DNA from: Phytophthora quininea
Lineage: Eukaryota > Oomycota > Peronosporomycetes > Peronosporales > Peronosporaceae
Length of the DNA stretch: 64,000 bases
Direction: 5' to 3'
Assembly: GCA_011947345.1 (NCBI GenBank)
Contig: JAAVTG010000473.1
Coordinates: 62,001 to 126,000, forward strand
Below, piece by piece: positions 10,746 to 20,734 of this stretch. The translations under genes and the position numbers were made by a program. A model generated the notes under the pieces. It did no database searches and was not told where the DNA came from. It worked only from the letters and a program-made list of their open reading frames with translations. The number at the start of each line of letters is the position of its first letter. The first letter of the stretch is position 1.

Positions 10746-11987
10746 CTACACGTCGACCTTGGACACCACACCGGCGCCGATGGTGCGGCCGCCCTCGCGG
10801 ATGCTGAACTTCATACCGGCGTCCAGTGCGATGGGGTGGATGAGCTCAATGTCGATGGCCGTGTTGTCGCCGGGCATGACCATCTCCGTGCCCTGCTTGA
10901 GCAGAATGTTGCCCGTCACGTCGGCTGTGCGGAAGAAGAACTGCGGCCGGTAGTTGCTGAAGAAGGGCGTGTGGCGGCCGCCCTCCTCCTTCTTGAGCAC
11001 GTACACCTCGGCCTCGAACTTGGTGTGCGGGTTGATGGTGCCGGGCTTGCACAGCACCTGGCCGCGCAGCACCTCGTCGCGCTTTAGGCCACGCAGCAGC
11101 AGGCCGACGTTGTCTCCGGCTTGGCCGCGGTCGAGCGACTTCTTGAACATCTCGACGCCCGTGCACGTGGTCTTGGAGCTGGGCTTGAGGCCCACGAGCT
11201 CCACCTCGTCACCAGTGTTAATCACGCCCTGCTCCACACGGCCACTGACGACCGTGCCACGTCCCGAGATGGAGAAGACGTCCTCCACGGGCATGAGGAA
11301 GGGCTTCTCGAAGTCGCGGACCGGGTCGGGGATGTAGGCGTCCACTTCGTCCATGAGCTTGAGCACGGCGTCGCGGCCGATGGCGTGGTCGCGGTCCTCC
11401 ACGGCGGCGAGCGCCGAGCCCTGCACAACAGGGATGTCGTCGGCGGGGAAGTCGTAGGCCTCGAGCAGCTCGCGGATCTCCATCTCCACGAGCTCCAGCA
11501 GCTCCTCGTCGTCCACCTGGTCCACCTTGTTCATGAACACCACGAGGGCGGGCACGCCGACCTGGCGGGCCAGCAGAATGTGCTCACGGGTCTGCGGCAT
11601 GGGGCCGTCGCCGGCCGACACGACCAGGATGCCGCCGTCCATCTGGGCGGCGCCGGTGATCATGTTCTTGACGTAATCGGCGTGGCCAGGGCAGTCCACG
11701 TGGGCGTAGTGGCGCTTGTCCGTCTCGTACTCGACGTGGGCTGTGGAGATGGTGATGCCACGCGCGCGCTCCTCGGGGGCCTTGTCGATATCGGCGTAGC
11801 TCGTGAACTCGGCGCCGCCCTTCTCGGACAGCACTTTGGTGATGGCGGCGGTCAGCGTCGTCTTGCCGTGGTCCACGTGGCCGATGGTGCCGACGTTCAG
11901 GTGCGGCTTGGAGCGGTCGAACGTCGCCATGGAGCGCGCGGCCTGGCGCGTCGCGCGGACGGTGGTGGCGACGGCGTTGCGGAACAT
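10746..11987 (-). CDS. tufM: Mitochondrial translation elongation factor EF-Tu
   Basis: This is an uninterrupted 413-residue GTPase. Its first 20 or so residues ([20 protein letters not shown]) are Arg/Ala/Thr-rich without acidic residues, as expected of a mitochondrial presequence. The body then matches EF-Tu throughout: G1 GHVDHGKT at residues 36-43, G2 RGITI, G3 DCPGH, G4 NKVD, G5 SAL, then domains 2 and 3 ending [10 protein letters not shown]. Mature length is close to that of bacterial EF-Tu. The protein delivers aminoacyl-tRNA to mitochondrial ribosomes. I chose ATG 11987 over in-frame upstream codons because those lack presequence character. A CCATTCGCTCC sequence about 60 bp upstream loosely resembles an oomycete initiator, but this is weak. 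Confidence 0.95.
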   Translation of the reverse strand: MFRNAVATTVRATRQAARSMATFDRSKPHLNVGTIGHVDHGKTTLTAAITKVLSEKGGAEFTSYADIDKAPEERARGITISTAHVEYETDKRHYAHVDCPGHADYVKNMITGAAQMDGGILVVSAGDGPMPQTREHILLARQVGVPALVVFMNKVDQVDDEELLELVEMEIRELLEAYDFPADDIPVVQGSALAAVEDRDHAIGRDAVLKLMDEVDAYIPDPVRDFEKPFLMPVEDVFSISGRGTVVSGRVEQGVINTGDEVELVGLKPSSKTTCTGVEMFKKSLDRGQAGDNVGLLLRGLKRDEVLRGQVLCKPGTINPHTKFEAEVYVLKKEEGGRHTPFFSNYRPQFFFRTADVTGNILLKQGTEMVMPGDNTAIDIELIHPIALDAGMKFSIREGGRTIGAGVVSKVDV

Positions 11988-12322
11988 GCTGCCTACGAAG
12001 GAAGGGATATCTCGAAAGTGAGCTGCCGCGGGAGATGTACGGCTAGGAGCGAATGGCCCGAGAAATACGTTTTTTCGGCCAATGAGAAACCGAAATGCAT
12101 GGCAGCCGCTCATTTGCAAAGGCAACTTGCTCGTCGACACTCAAAGTATCTTTCGCCTTGTTGACATGCACGCACGTGTATTTACCCTCGTTTCTTATCT
12201 CGTGTTACAGCATCAAATGGGACCCCAAAGCGTCTCGTGTCGTGGTCTAGTTTTCCCAGTTAGCGTCCTCTTGGTCTGCCTTGGAGGTGGGGTGGGTGGG
12301 CTCTTGCCTCCAACTTGCAGCT

Positions 12323-13910
12323 TCAGGACGCGGCGACCGACGCGGCCATGGCTGCTTTGGCGGACGCTGCAGCGCTGCTGGTGGCGCGCGACTCGGAGAT
12401 CGAGCTCTGGTACGTGCGGAAGGCGTTGACGATGTGCGGGAAGCTCGGACGCAGCTCTGGCTGGCGGTTCCAGCAGGCCTTCATCAGCCTGGAGAAGAAC
12501 GGCGGACAGTCCCGCGGGATGTTGGGCCGCAGGTTGCGGTTCAACACGCCCAGCGCCGCCTGGATCTGGCTCATGCCGTCGTACGGACACTCGCCCGTGA
12601 CGATCTCCCAGATGACGATGCCGAACGAGAAGACGTCGGCCTTCTCCGTGTACTTTTGGTTGCCCAGCACCTCGGGCGCCATCCACTGCACGGTGCCGCA
12701 GTTGCCAGTCATGGTCTGCACGTGAGCTTTCACTCGAGCAAGGCCAAAGTCCGATAGCTTGATGTTAAAGTTCTTGTCCACCAGCAGGTTGGGGCTCTTG
12801 AGATCGCGATGCAGGATCGGCCGCTCAAAGTGGTGCAGGTACGACATGCCCTTGGCCGTGTCGTAGATAAAGCGCGAGCGCATCTCCTGGTCGATTGACT
12901 TGCGGTTCATTCGCAACACCCCCAGAGCGAGCCCCTCTGCAGTAATTCCACCACCAGCGCCCGATGCGGCGGCTCCATGCAGGCTCCGAGCAGTCTGCAA
13001 ATGTTGGGTGCCGCAGCACGCTCATGATCTCCACCTCGGACTGGAACTCGTTCAGGATGTCACTGCGCAGGTCCTGACAGATGAGCAGCTTGACGGCAAC
13101 GCTCTTGCCGCGCCACTTGCCCTCGTGCACCTTGCCGAACGCCCCTTCTCCGATCATGCGACCGAGCGTGATCTCGTTGAAGTTGATGTTCTGACTGTAG
13201 TTGGTGGTGCGGTGCTTGGCCACCGACTTGTCCTTGGTGGCGTCCACAGGAGCGGGCGGTGGTTTAGCCACTGCCGCCTCTTCCTCCTTCTTCTCGTCTG
13301 CACTGACGATGGTCTGGTCCGTCTTGGCGCTTTCGGCGTCGCTCTGGTCCGTCTCGTTGGCCTTGGTGTCGTGGCCAGCATTGAACCAGGCCGACAGGAA
13401 GTGCGGGATCTTGGCCTTCTTGGCGCCGTCCAGCTTGAGCTGCTGCACCGGTTCCATGGGCGCGCCCAGGAACTCGGTGGAGTTCCGGCGGCCCTTGTGC
13501 TTGCGGCCTTCGTTGCGGACCGTGGCCACGACCGCCTCCTCGTCCTTCTTCTTGGCCTGCTTGTCCACTTCCTGCTTCTTGGCCTCCTTCTCAGCGCGTT
13601 GTTTGGCCTTCTGCTGCCTCCTGAGCTCCTCCCTCAGCGCGGCCTTCTGCTGCACGTCCAGCGTGGCGGCCTCCGAGTCCACCGGCGCAGCGTTGGCGGC
13701 GGGTCGCGGCGGCAGTCGAGGTCGTTGCCGACCGGCGGCCGTGCCGGCCCCCATCTTGATGGGCGACCCCACCGTGCCGAAGAACGTGCTGTTGAGCGTG
13801 GGGGCGGCATTGGGGTCCACCCGCAGCGCCGTGGGCTTCTTGCGGCGCTGGAACGTGAGCTTGCGCTGGTTGCCGCGCACTTTGTTCTCCTTGTTGAGCA
13901 GTTCAGGCAT
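12323..13910 (-). CDS. TKL-type serine/threonine protein kinase, frame broken twice
   Basis: The ATG at 13910 begins a basic, low-complexity N-terminus. A Lys/Glu/Gln coiled-coil stretch lies near residues 70-110, and an acidic linker follows. The kinase domain begins at about residue 250: glycine loop [15 protein letters not shown]-type lysine in VAVK, catalytic loop [19 protein letters not shown], and [11 protein letters not shown], a Raf/TKL-like activation segment. An Ala/Ser-rich tail follows to TGA 12323-12325. The frame breaks at GGG 13006-13008 and CCCCC 12919-12923. Restoring one base at each joins RHP to the alphaC-beta4 region without loss. Substrate and pathway are unknown. Oomycetes carry many TKL kinases, so orthology cannot be assigned. 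Confidence 0.88.
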
Positions 13911-14691
13911 TCTGGACGTGGCGAGCGATCGAGAAGTGTCCGAGCGGTCGCGACGGCAACGGACGCGGAGAGACTGACTCGAATCCGAGTGCCGGACTTG
14001 TCGCTGCGGTACGAGAGAGTCAAACCCTGGCCAGGTGGCTGCGACTTGACTGCTGTGGACTTGGTCCTCAGGGCAAGAGAGACCAGCTGGGAGAGCAGGA
14101 ACCCACGCGAAGACCGAGTTACCAACCCAGAGAAAAGTGTGCGCCAAGACGCAAGTTGACTTGCTGTTGCCGTTGTGGCCACTTGACCGCCTCCTGTTTC
14201 TCATCAGACGAACGACTAGCACGGTCTCGGGGACAGCAGGAGACAAGTTCACGTTTTGCCACGAACAAACCGTCGACGAAGTCAGTGCTAACGAGCGCCT
14301 TCAAGTGCGTGGCGAGGTTTGTCTCCTTTTGACATCCTTCCAAGGGCACCAGTAGCAAGTCCGTAGTAGCAAGTAGTAGAGGAATTTTCGCTCGAGTGAT
14401 TCGAAACAACCAAATGCTTGGACCAGAATGCAGCAGTGCATCTACTACTAGATGCAACTCGTGCTCGAGCTGAAAGAAAGCGTAGCGATGGTGTTGAACG
14501 CCGACGACGCAGGCCAAAGAAGGCAGGTCTAGCTGTGAAGTTGAAGCGGTTTCAAAAATGGCTACATGTTGCTGCCGAAGAATCCAGCCTGTGAGGACGA
14601 CGCACTTGAGGGTTTGTTAGAGTGAGGTGGGGCTCAGTAGCGTGAAGGTCGAGACGGGAGAACCAGGAAACGTGACCCCTCCGTCTCCTCA
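13911..14691. other. Intergenic upstream of the kinase
   Basis: No gene is supported. Short AGTAG runs occur near 14350-14380. Confidence 0.4.
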
Positions 14692-15233
14692 TTGCAGGCA
14701 ACCACGTTGGCGAGACAGATGGGGGTGGACTTCATTGATGTATGCGTGTGTGTGGAGGAACAAAATGTCGTGAAAATGCTGGCTATTGAGTTCGTTGACG
14801 CGAGATCTACCGGTAGTACCGTCAAGTCGGCGTTGATGATGGCGGCTACCAGAGGGTCCATGAAGGCTGTGAAAGCTCTCGCCTTCGCCAGCCAGACACA
14901 GGTCGCAAGTTTCTGGGCAGGACAGAAGCAGGAGCTGATCCAAGCTACACACATTGAGTTTGGGGGCTTTTCACAATGTCGGCGGGGATTTTCATGGGAT
15001 TCAGAGTCGCTGTCAAGCTTTGCTTATCGACTTCGAGTACGAAGAACTCGTTTACTGAGTCGCTGGCTTGGTTTACCTCTTTTGAGCTCGCACTGCAGTG
15101 TCAACACCAAAAGTCCGATTCAGCGTTTATCTTGTTGGATTTCGTCCGGGAACAAATGGAGCGATTAATGACGGTCCTGAGGTTATCAGCGCAAAGTCAT
15201 CGCGAGCTAGAAACCGGATGGATCAAAGTGTGA
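14692..15233 (+). pseudogene. Decayed ankyrin-like gene fragment
   Basis: Three short plus-strand frames in succession look coding. The first contains ALMMAATRGSMKAVKAL, which fits the helical core of an ankyrin repeat. A second short frame covers about 14980-15054. A third, at about 15058-15233, reads as a helical, hydrophobic/charged stretch (SFELALQ, LLDFVREQM) and stops at TGA. Frame changes between the pieces argue for decay or repeated indels. The ankyrin call rests on one repeat core only. Confidence 0.35.
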
Positions 15234-15455
15234 GTTGTGTCGGAAGCCTATGAAAAGCTGAGCTTGACAGCAAGTTTTGGCGTGGCAATCGAAATGGATT
15301 GACTCGAATGTCCTTGACGAATCGCACCGAGGAGGTATGGCAAAAAGAATTGTTCTGGGTCTCGACTATCTCTTCTTCGCGACAACACTTTTGGTCGAAA
15401 TTAACGATTGCTTTGTTAAATTGACGGACTTCCAAATTGAAAACTATCTCGTTAC

Positions 15456-16388
15456 CTAAGCAGCTTCTGGATGTTCAATGGGATCTCTTTGAGCAAGTTT
15501 GACCTTTCCAAGCGACTTGACATCCTCGTGGTGGTCCAGCGACTGGAGCAATTCGCTCATAATCTTGACTGTGGCGCTTAGGCTCGTACCAAGTAAATCG
15601 ACGCTTTCACCCGGTGAATCCAGTAAGTTGTCTTCTACGAAGTGCTCGACGCTGATAAATGAATGATCAAGGTGCTGGTCGATCGCCTGTGATACAGTAG
15701 TACTGGTAAGGCTATTGCCTTCAACAACAATTTTAACGAGTAAGTCGACGCTGGATGAAGTGAGAGAGGATTCTCATTGCACAATCGATCGCAGCATGGC
15801 TGAGAATTTCATTCAGCCTGTCGATGACGTGCACCAGTGAACGACCAACTGCTGACGGGAGCGTCTTCGAACAAAGGAATTTGTATGGGTATCAAACCTG
15901 CAACGCTACGAACACTGCTATCAACGGGAACGTTTTCCCAAACGAAATTCTCTTTAGCGTCTCAACGTAGCAACGTCTACTGGCAGGTTAGCAGACCGAC
16001 ATGTATACTCGTTGCAGTCCTGTCGGTGTGTCCGAGAAGCTTTACGCGAATCAACGTCAGCCAGGAACCACGCTGCTGTAGTTCTCTTAAGATCTCGCGT
16101 TCACTGTGATCAGGTTAGCCCAGGAATCAATTCCATGCCAAATTATTCCGATCCTGCCCGTTTCGTTGATCATCAACGCCGCACTCGTCAATTCCGTGAG
16201 CCCCCAACTTCTACAGGAAACCTCAGCAATCATTGACCTTGTCACGCGGTGGTCGAAACCAAGGCTTCATCAACTGTGTTTCTACTGCTTGGGCGACGTC
16301 TTTGGACCTGTTCGAGACCCCTTTGGCCAAGTGATTCACTCAGTGCATCGAACAGTCCGACCGGCAGCGTAGGAAGCTGGACCGCCAT
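15456..16388 (-). pseudogene. Unrecognised gene broken into several frames
   Basis: Reading the minus strand from an ATG at 16388, coding-like sequence passes through successive frames. It runs through MAVQLPTLPVGLFDAL, then VTRSMIAEV...INETGRIGIIWHGIDSW, then DHSEREILRELQQRGSWL, then DAKENFVWENVPVDSS, then LVHVIDRLNEILSHAAID, and finally a 105-codon tail ending EHPEAA at TAG 15456-15458. Each piece has balanced amino-acid composition and none overlaps a better frame. At least five frame changes are needed, more than in neighbouring host genes, so this is probably a decaying gene. I recognise no family; the helical content suggests a soluble protein. Confidence 0.45.
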
Positions 16389-16607
16389 CCCCAAACTCTC
16401 GGAGATTTGATCACTGCCGCCTTCTTTGCTGACTCCGCATTTTCTCCTCGCTTCGTGGCGTCGAGTGTCCCCATAAACCGGGACACGAGGGATTTGAGGT
16501 CGACAGAACGTTGAGTGGCTCCAAGTCGCACATGGCCACGAGCGAAGGTCTCCACTTTGCAGTTTGATCGATCGTCGTGCCAGCACGCGCCGAGTCGTAT
16601 AGCAGCC

Positions 16608-18085
16608 ATGAACTCGGGGCGTCTCCAGATCAGCGCCGAGCGACGGAAGCAGTTCGAGAGCGCAAGCGACGACCTCTTGGACCACGCACTCAGCGTGCAC
16701 GACAACTTCCACGCGTCCAAGAAGCAGGCGACAGTCTCCGAGCGGTGGAAGCTCGTGCGGCGAAAAAATCGCTGAACCTTTACAGGGAACGCCGCAAGAC
16801 TAAGCAGGAGCGGACACTGCTGTGTAGCGGCGTGGTGTATGGCACGGTGGAAGACATGATTAGTGGCACGAACGCCAACACTAGCGACAGCATGCGCATC
16901 AGCCTCAGCATCATAACGGACAAGTCCATGGACGCCAAGGTAGTGCACGTGTTCGAGGACAACCCCGTGACGAGTAGCGTCATCTTCTCAGGCATCAAGT
17001 GGATGGCGTTGAGGATGCCCACGGTCGGGTCCATGATCCACGACCGCGACATTCTGTCGTATCACCGCATCGGTCGCATCGTCGACACCCGCGGCCAGTT
17101 CTACGTGTACGGCACCATGCAGTCCGTCGACCTGCCGGAGATGCCGGCCAACCAGCAGCGCAACATCGAGCGAGCACGAGTTTCGCTCACGTATCTATTC
17201 CGACAGGTACAGGAGGAATGGGTGGGCTGCTTCATTCTAGGCGAGACGCTCATGGGCGGCTCGATGCCGAGGAGTATGGGCGAGCTCATGGGCGCCGAGC
17301 AGATGCTAAGCGTCGGTCAGTTTCTCCGTGTCGCCAACGCCAAAGCCTACTCAACGCTAATGGCCAAGAGCGCCGAACGGATGTCGTCGACTAGTAGCTG
17401 GTGCGACGTGTGCATGAAGAAGCCAGGGATGCTGGACGGCTCGCTCAAGTTCTGCATGGGCTGTCGGCGGAATGCCTGCAAGAAATGCCGTGAGCGATGT
17501 ACAGTCTTTCGACTCGCACCACGCACACACCGACCAGAGACGGAGGTTTTCTGCTCGCAGTGTATTGCCGAAGTCACCAAGCCCACGACCTCGACGTTCT
17601 ATATGTCGAGTCTGAACGAGTCGACGAACCAGGTTCACAAGCACCTCAATGCTTCGGTCTCTACTATCACAAAGGACAACACAAGCGGACGGGGATTCGC
17701 ATCGTCGTCGCCTTCATCGTCATCGAAATCGCAGGACTTTGCCGAGCTGCCCGACGGCTGGTTCGCTGGTCCGGAAGACTCAAATGGATCAGAGAACCTC
17801 GGCGGTCTGGCCAACTTTGTCGAGCGAGCGAGTTTCGCGGATTCACGCGGCCAGCAGTGGAACCAGCAGGAGCTCGACTACCTGTCGGGCATGTTGCGGG
17901 AATCGGGACACTATCGAGCTCCAGAATGTGTCACGCGACGAACGCGGAGCTCTCACGAATATTGCCCTGGCAGCTCGCAGACTAGCCACGAGAGACCAGA
18001 ACGTCGAGCAGCACGGAGCCACGCTTCTTTGGAAGGTAGTAGTAGATGTCGGGCCAAGTACTTGAATGTCGACGAGCTTGATTAA
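16608..18085 (+). CDS. START-like/FYVE-like protein A, one frame break
   Basis: The ATG at 16608 gives MNSGRLQISAERRKQFE, which aligns with paralogue B. The frame breaks at the AAAAAA run 16763-16768; one added A joins RRKK to SLNLYRER as in paralogue B. Residues to about 260 form a START-like lipid-binding domain with an IKWMA-(R/K)-MP strand and a YHRIGRIVD segment. A zinc finger follows with four C-x2-C pairs (CDVC, CMGC, CKKC, CSQC) in FYVE spacing but without the basic R(R/K)HHCR motif, so phosphoinositide binding is doubtful. The tail is Ser-rich and ends in VDELD, which is shared by all four family members here. The likely role is a membrane- or lipid-associated adaptor, inferred from domains. 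Confidence 0.82.
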
Positions 18086-19047
18086 CCACGGAACTTAGAC
18101 TTATAAGCTGGGGCTTGCTGTCTCCAGCACAGAACGAATCGAATTGTCAAGTACGAAAATGCAAGCGGACAGGAGTTAGCCGACTACCGAAACATACACT
18201 TACGAGCACTGAAATGATCAGGTCAACTTGGAGATGGAAATGTTGTAAGCGCGCTCTACATTGTTGTTGGAGGCCACTATGTAGCGCTCGTTGTGCTGCA
18301 GCAGACATTTTCTGGCAAACGATAGCGCTCTTCCAACGGAGGAAGCCGTCGCCACGGGGATGTATGAATCGACCACCTGACTCAAGTAACATCACAGCTT
18401 CAAGTTCATCGATTCGACGCTCTGCACACTCGTTGCCGACCATCGAGGCAGCTGACATTAGACATCTTCATGAGAGACAGCAAGACAGATACTTGACCGT
18501 GGCCAACGAGATCCATTCGTCGGGACAGGAAGACCCTCATCGAGCACATGCATCTACAACCTTTCTTGTCGATGTGGTTGATGCCTCTACCCCAGACAGA
18601 GTGAAATCCTGCAGTCTCGTAGCCCTCGGAGGGTTCTTCAATCGCAGCGCTCTATAGCGACGGAGCACTCGTCGAATTTTTCCACAAGCCACTTCTCCAA
18701 CAGGAGCAAGGCTGTCCGCGCGGGCGGCTTGTGCCTCGGGACAAGTAAAATCGGGCTGCGGCGTAGCCGCTTGGAGGCCACAACTTTGTCGCATCGAATT
18801 CACCGGAGACCTTGGTCCGCCCCGCTCTGCCCCCGCTGCCCGCTCTTGGCGATTTGACGGCTCTGTTTACTCTCCACAAGCTCAAGTGAAGCCTCGCTTC
18901 TCATGCGCGTCGTCGCGTCGCCGCCTTCATAGACCGGGAGTTTGCGGGACAAGATGCACATTTGGGGCCCGTTGGGTGGAGTCCAGCGTTGCACGGCCAC
19001 GGGAGGCAATCCTCACACTCTGCAGTTGGTTTCCCGACGCAAACGCG
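18086..19047. other. Intergenic between START/FYVE A and B
   Basis: Short frames on both strands have no recognisable motif. I see no RNA gene or terminal repeats. Confidence 0.4.
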
Positions 19048-20562
19048 ATGATCATGGGCAGCTCATCGAACGGCCTCCCGCGCTTGCAGTTCAGCGCTAA
19101 GCGACGAAAGGAACTGGAGACTGTCGGCGACGACCTGCTGGAGCACGCTCTCAATGTGCACGAGCAGTTCCACGCCTCCAAAAAGCAGCAGGCCAAGCTC
19201 TCCAAGCACTGGAAGTTGTTGCGCAGGAAGAAGTCGCTCAGCATCTATCGAGAGCGAGGCAAGTCCAAGACCAAAGAGGACCGACTGCTGCTGTGCAGTG
19301 GCATCGTACCGGGCACTATCGAAGACATGATCAGCGGCTTTAACGACGACGACACCGAGTGCATGCGCATCAGCCACAGCATCCTCACCAGCATGTTCAT
19401 GGACGGCAGCATGGTGCATGTGTTCGAAAAGAACCCGGTGACGAGCAGCGTCGTGTTTTCAGGCATCAAGTGGATGGCCATGAAGTCGCCTACGTCGGCT
19501 ACGCTGATCCACGACAGGGACGCGTTGGCTTACCACCGCATCGGCCGCATCGTCGACCATCGAGGACAGTTCTTTGTCTACTACATTTTCCACTCCATCG
19601 ACCTGCCAGAGATCCCTGCCAACCAGCAGCAACATTTGGAGCGAGCTGATCTGCAGCTGTGCTATCTCTTCCGACAGGTGCAGGACGAGTGGGTTGGCTG
19701 CTTCATCCTCGGCAGTGCGTCCATGGGCGGCTCGATGCCGAGAAGTATGGGCGAGATGATGGCGACGGAGCGGATGCTGACGGTGGGGAATTTCCTTCGG
19801 GTGGCTCATGCCAAAGCATACTCGGCGCTGATGGCGAGCAGTGCCGATCAAATCCCGTCGACGAGCGAGAGCTGTGACGTCTGTATGAAGAAGCCCAACA
19901 TGCTGGACCGGTCGCTGAAACACTGCATGGGCTGTCGGCGCATGGCCTGCAAGAAGTGTCGAGATTGCTGCACGGTCTTTCGACTTGCGCCACGTACGCA
20001 CCGACCCGAGAAGGAAACGTTTTGCTCGCAGTGCATTTCCGAAGTGACCAAACCCACTACCTCGAGTTTCTACATGTCGAGTCTGAACGAGTCGACCAAC
20101 CAGGGCAACCACGAAGGCTCTACTTCTGTATCGACCAGCGCCAAGCAGAGCACCAGCAGTGCAGGAATCGGCTCTTCGTCGCACTCGTCGTCTCCACACT
20201 CGCATGACTTCTCAGCAAGTGATACGGACGCTTGGCTGCCGGTTCCAGACCTACCGGAGAATCTCGACGGACTTGCCGATTTCGTCGAGCGAGCGAGTAT
20301 CGCGAATGCACGGGGCCAGCAGTGGAATCAACAGGAACTCGACTATCTCTCGGACATGATTCGGGAGTCGGGTCGCTACCGAAGTACCGAAGCTGCTGGC
20401 CACCAACGTACTCAAAGCTCCCGTGACTTCCATCCAGGCAGTTCGATGCCTCCGCTCAATAACCACCACAAAATGGATCGTCGCCAGTCTCGAAGCTACG
20501 CCGACTTTGAGGACGACGCCAGGCCACGTGACAAGTACTTTAACGTGGACGAGCTGGACTAA
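19048..20562 (+). CDS. START-like/FYVE-like protein B
   Basis: This is an uninterrupted frame of about 504 residues from ATG 19048 (or 19054). The upstream in-frame extension lacks family character, so the ATG aligned with paralogue A was chosen. Domain order matches A: a Lys-rich helical N-terminus (SAKRRKELE), a START-like domain to about residue 270, then a FYVE-like finger with CDVC, CMGC, CKKC and CSQC pairs, a conserved SSFYMSSLNESTNQ segment, a Ser-rich linker, and the ending NVDELD. A and B are tandem on the plus strand about 960 bp apart and look like a local duplication. Any lipid ligand is unknown. Confidence 0.88.
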   Translation: MIMGSSSNGLPRLQFSAKRRKELETVGDDLLEHALNVHEQFHASKKQQAKLSKHWKLLRRKKSLSIYRERGKSKTKEDRLLLCSGIVPGTIEDMISGFNDDDTECMRISHSILTSMFMDGSMVHVFEKNPVTSSVVFSGIKWMAMKSPTSATLIHDRDALAYHRIGRIVDHRGQFFVYYIFHSIDLPEIPANQQQHLERADLQLCYLFRQVQDEWVGCFILGSASMGGSMPRSMGEMMATERMLTVGNFLRVAHAKAYSALMASSADQIPSTSESCDVCMKKPNMLDRSLKHCMGCRRMACKKCRDCCTVFRLAPRTHRPEKETFCSQCISEVTKPTTSSFYMSSLNESTNQGNHEGSTSVSTSAKQSTSSAGIGSSSHSSSPHSHDFSASDTDAWLPVPDLPENLDGLADFVERASIANARGQQWNQQELDYLSDMIRESGRYRSTEAAGHQRTQSSRDFHPGSSMPPLNNHHKMDRRQSRSYADFEDDARPRDKYFNVDELD

Positions 20563-20734
20563 AGAGAAACAAATATTAACGGGAGCGTGTTTCCTACTAC
20601 CAGCGTAGATCGAAGTGCAGGTGTAGTAGACGACGTTTTCAACGTAGTAGTTCTTGTGTTGATTGGGAATTAATGATGAACACTCACGGCACAAAACCTC
20701 ACTGCTCTAGTCAGCTTTGTCTTTCTTCTACAGT

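Noticed and set aside
11121..12164. Long plus-strand frame of 347 codons
   Set aside because: It lies exactly opposite the EF-Tu gene and has His/Val/Leu-rich composition typical of an antisense shadow of GC-rich coding.
12900..14159. Plus-strand frame of 419 codons
   Set aside because: It is antisense to the kinase gene, with Leu/Arg-rich composition and no motif.
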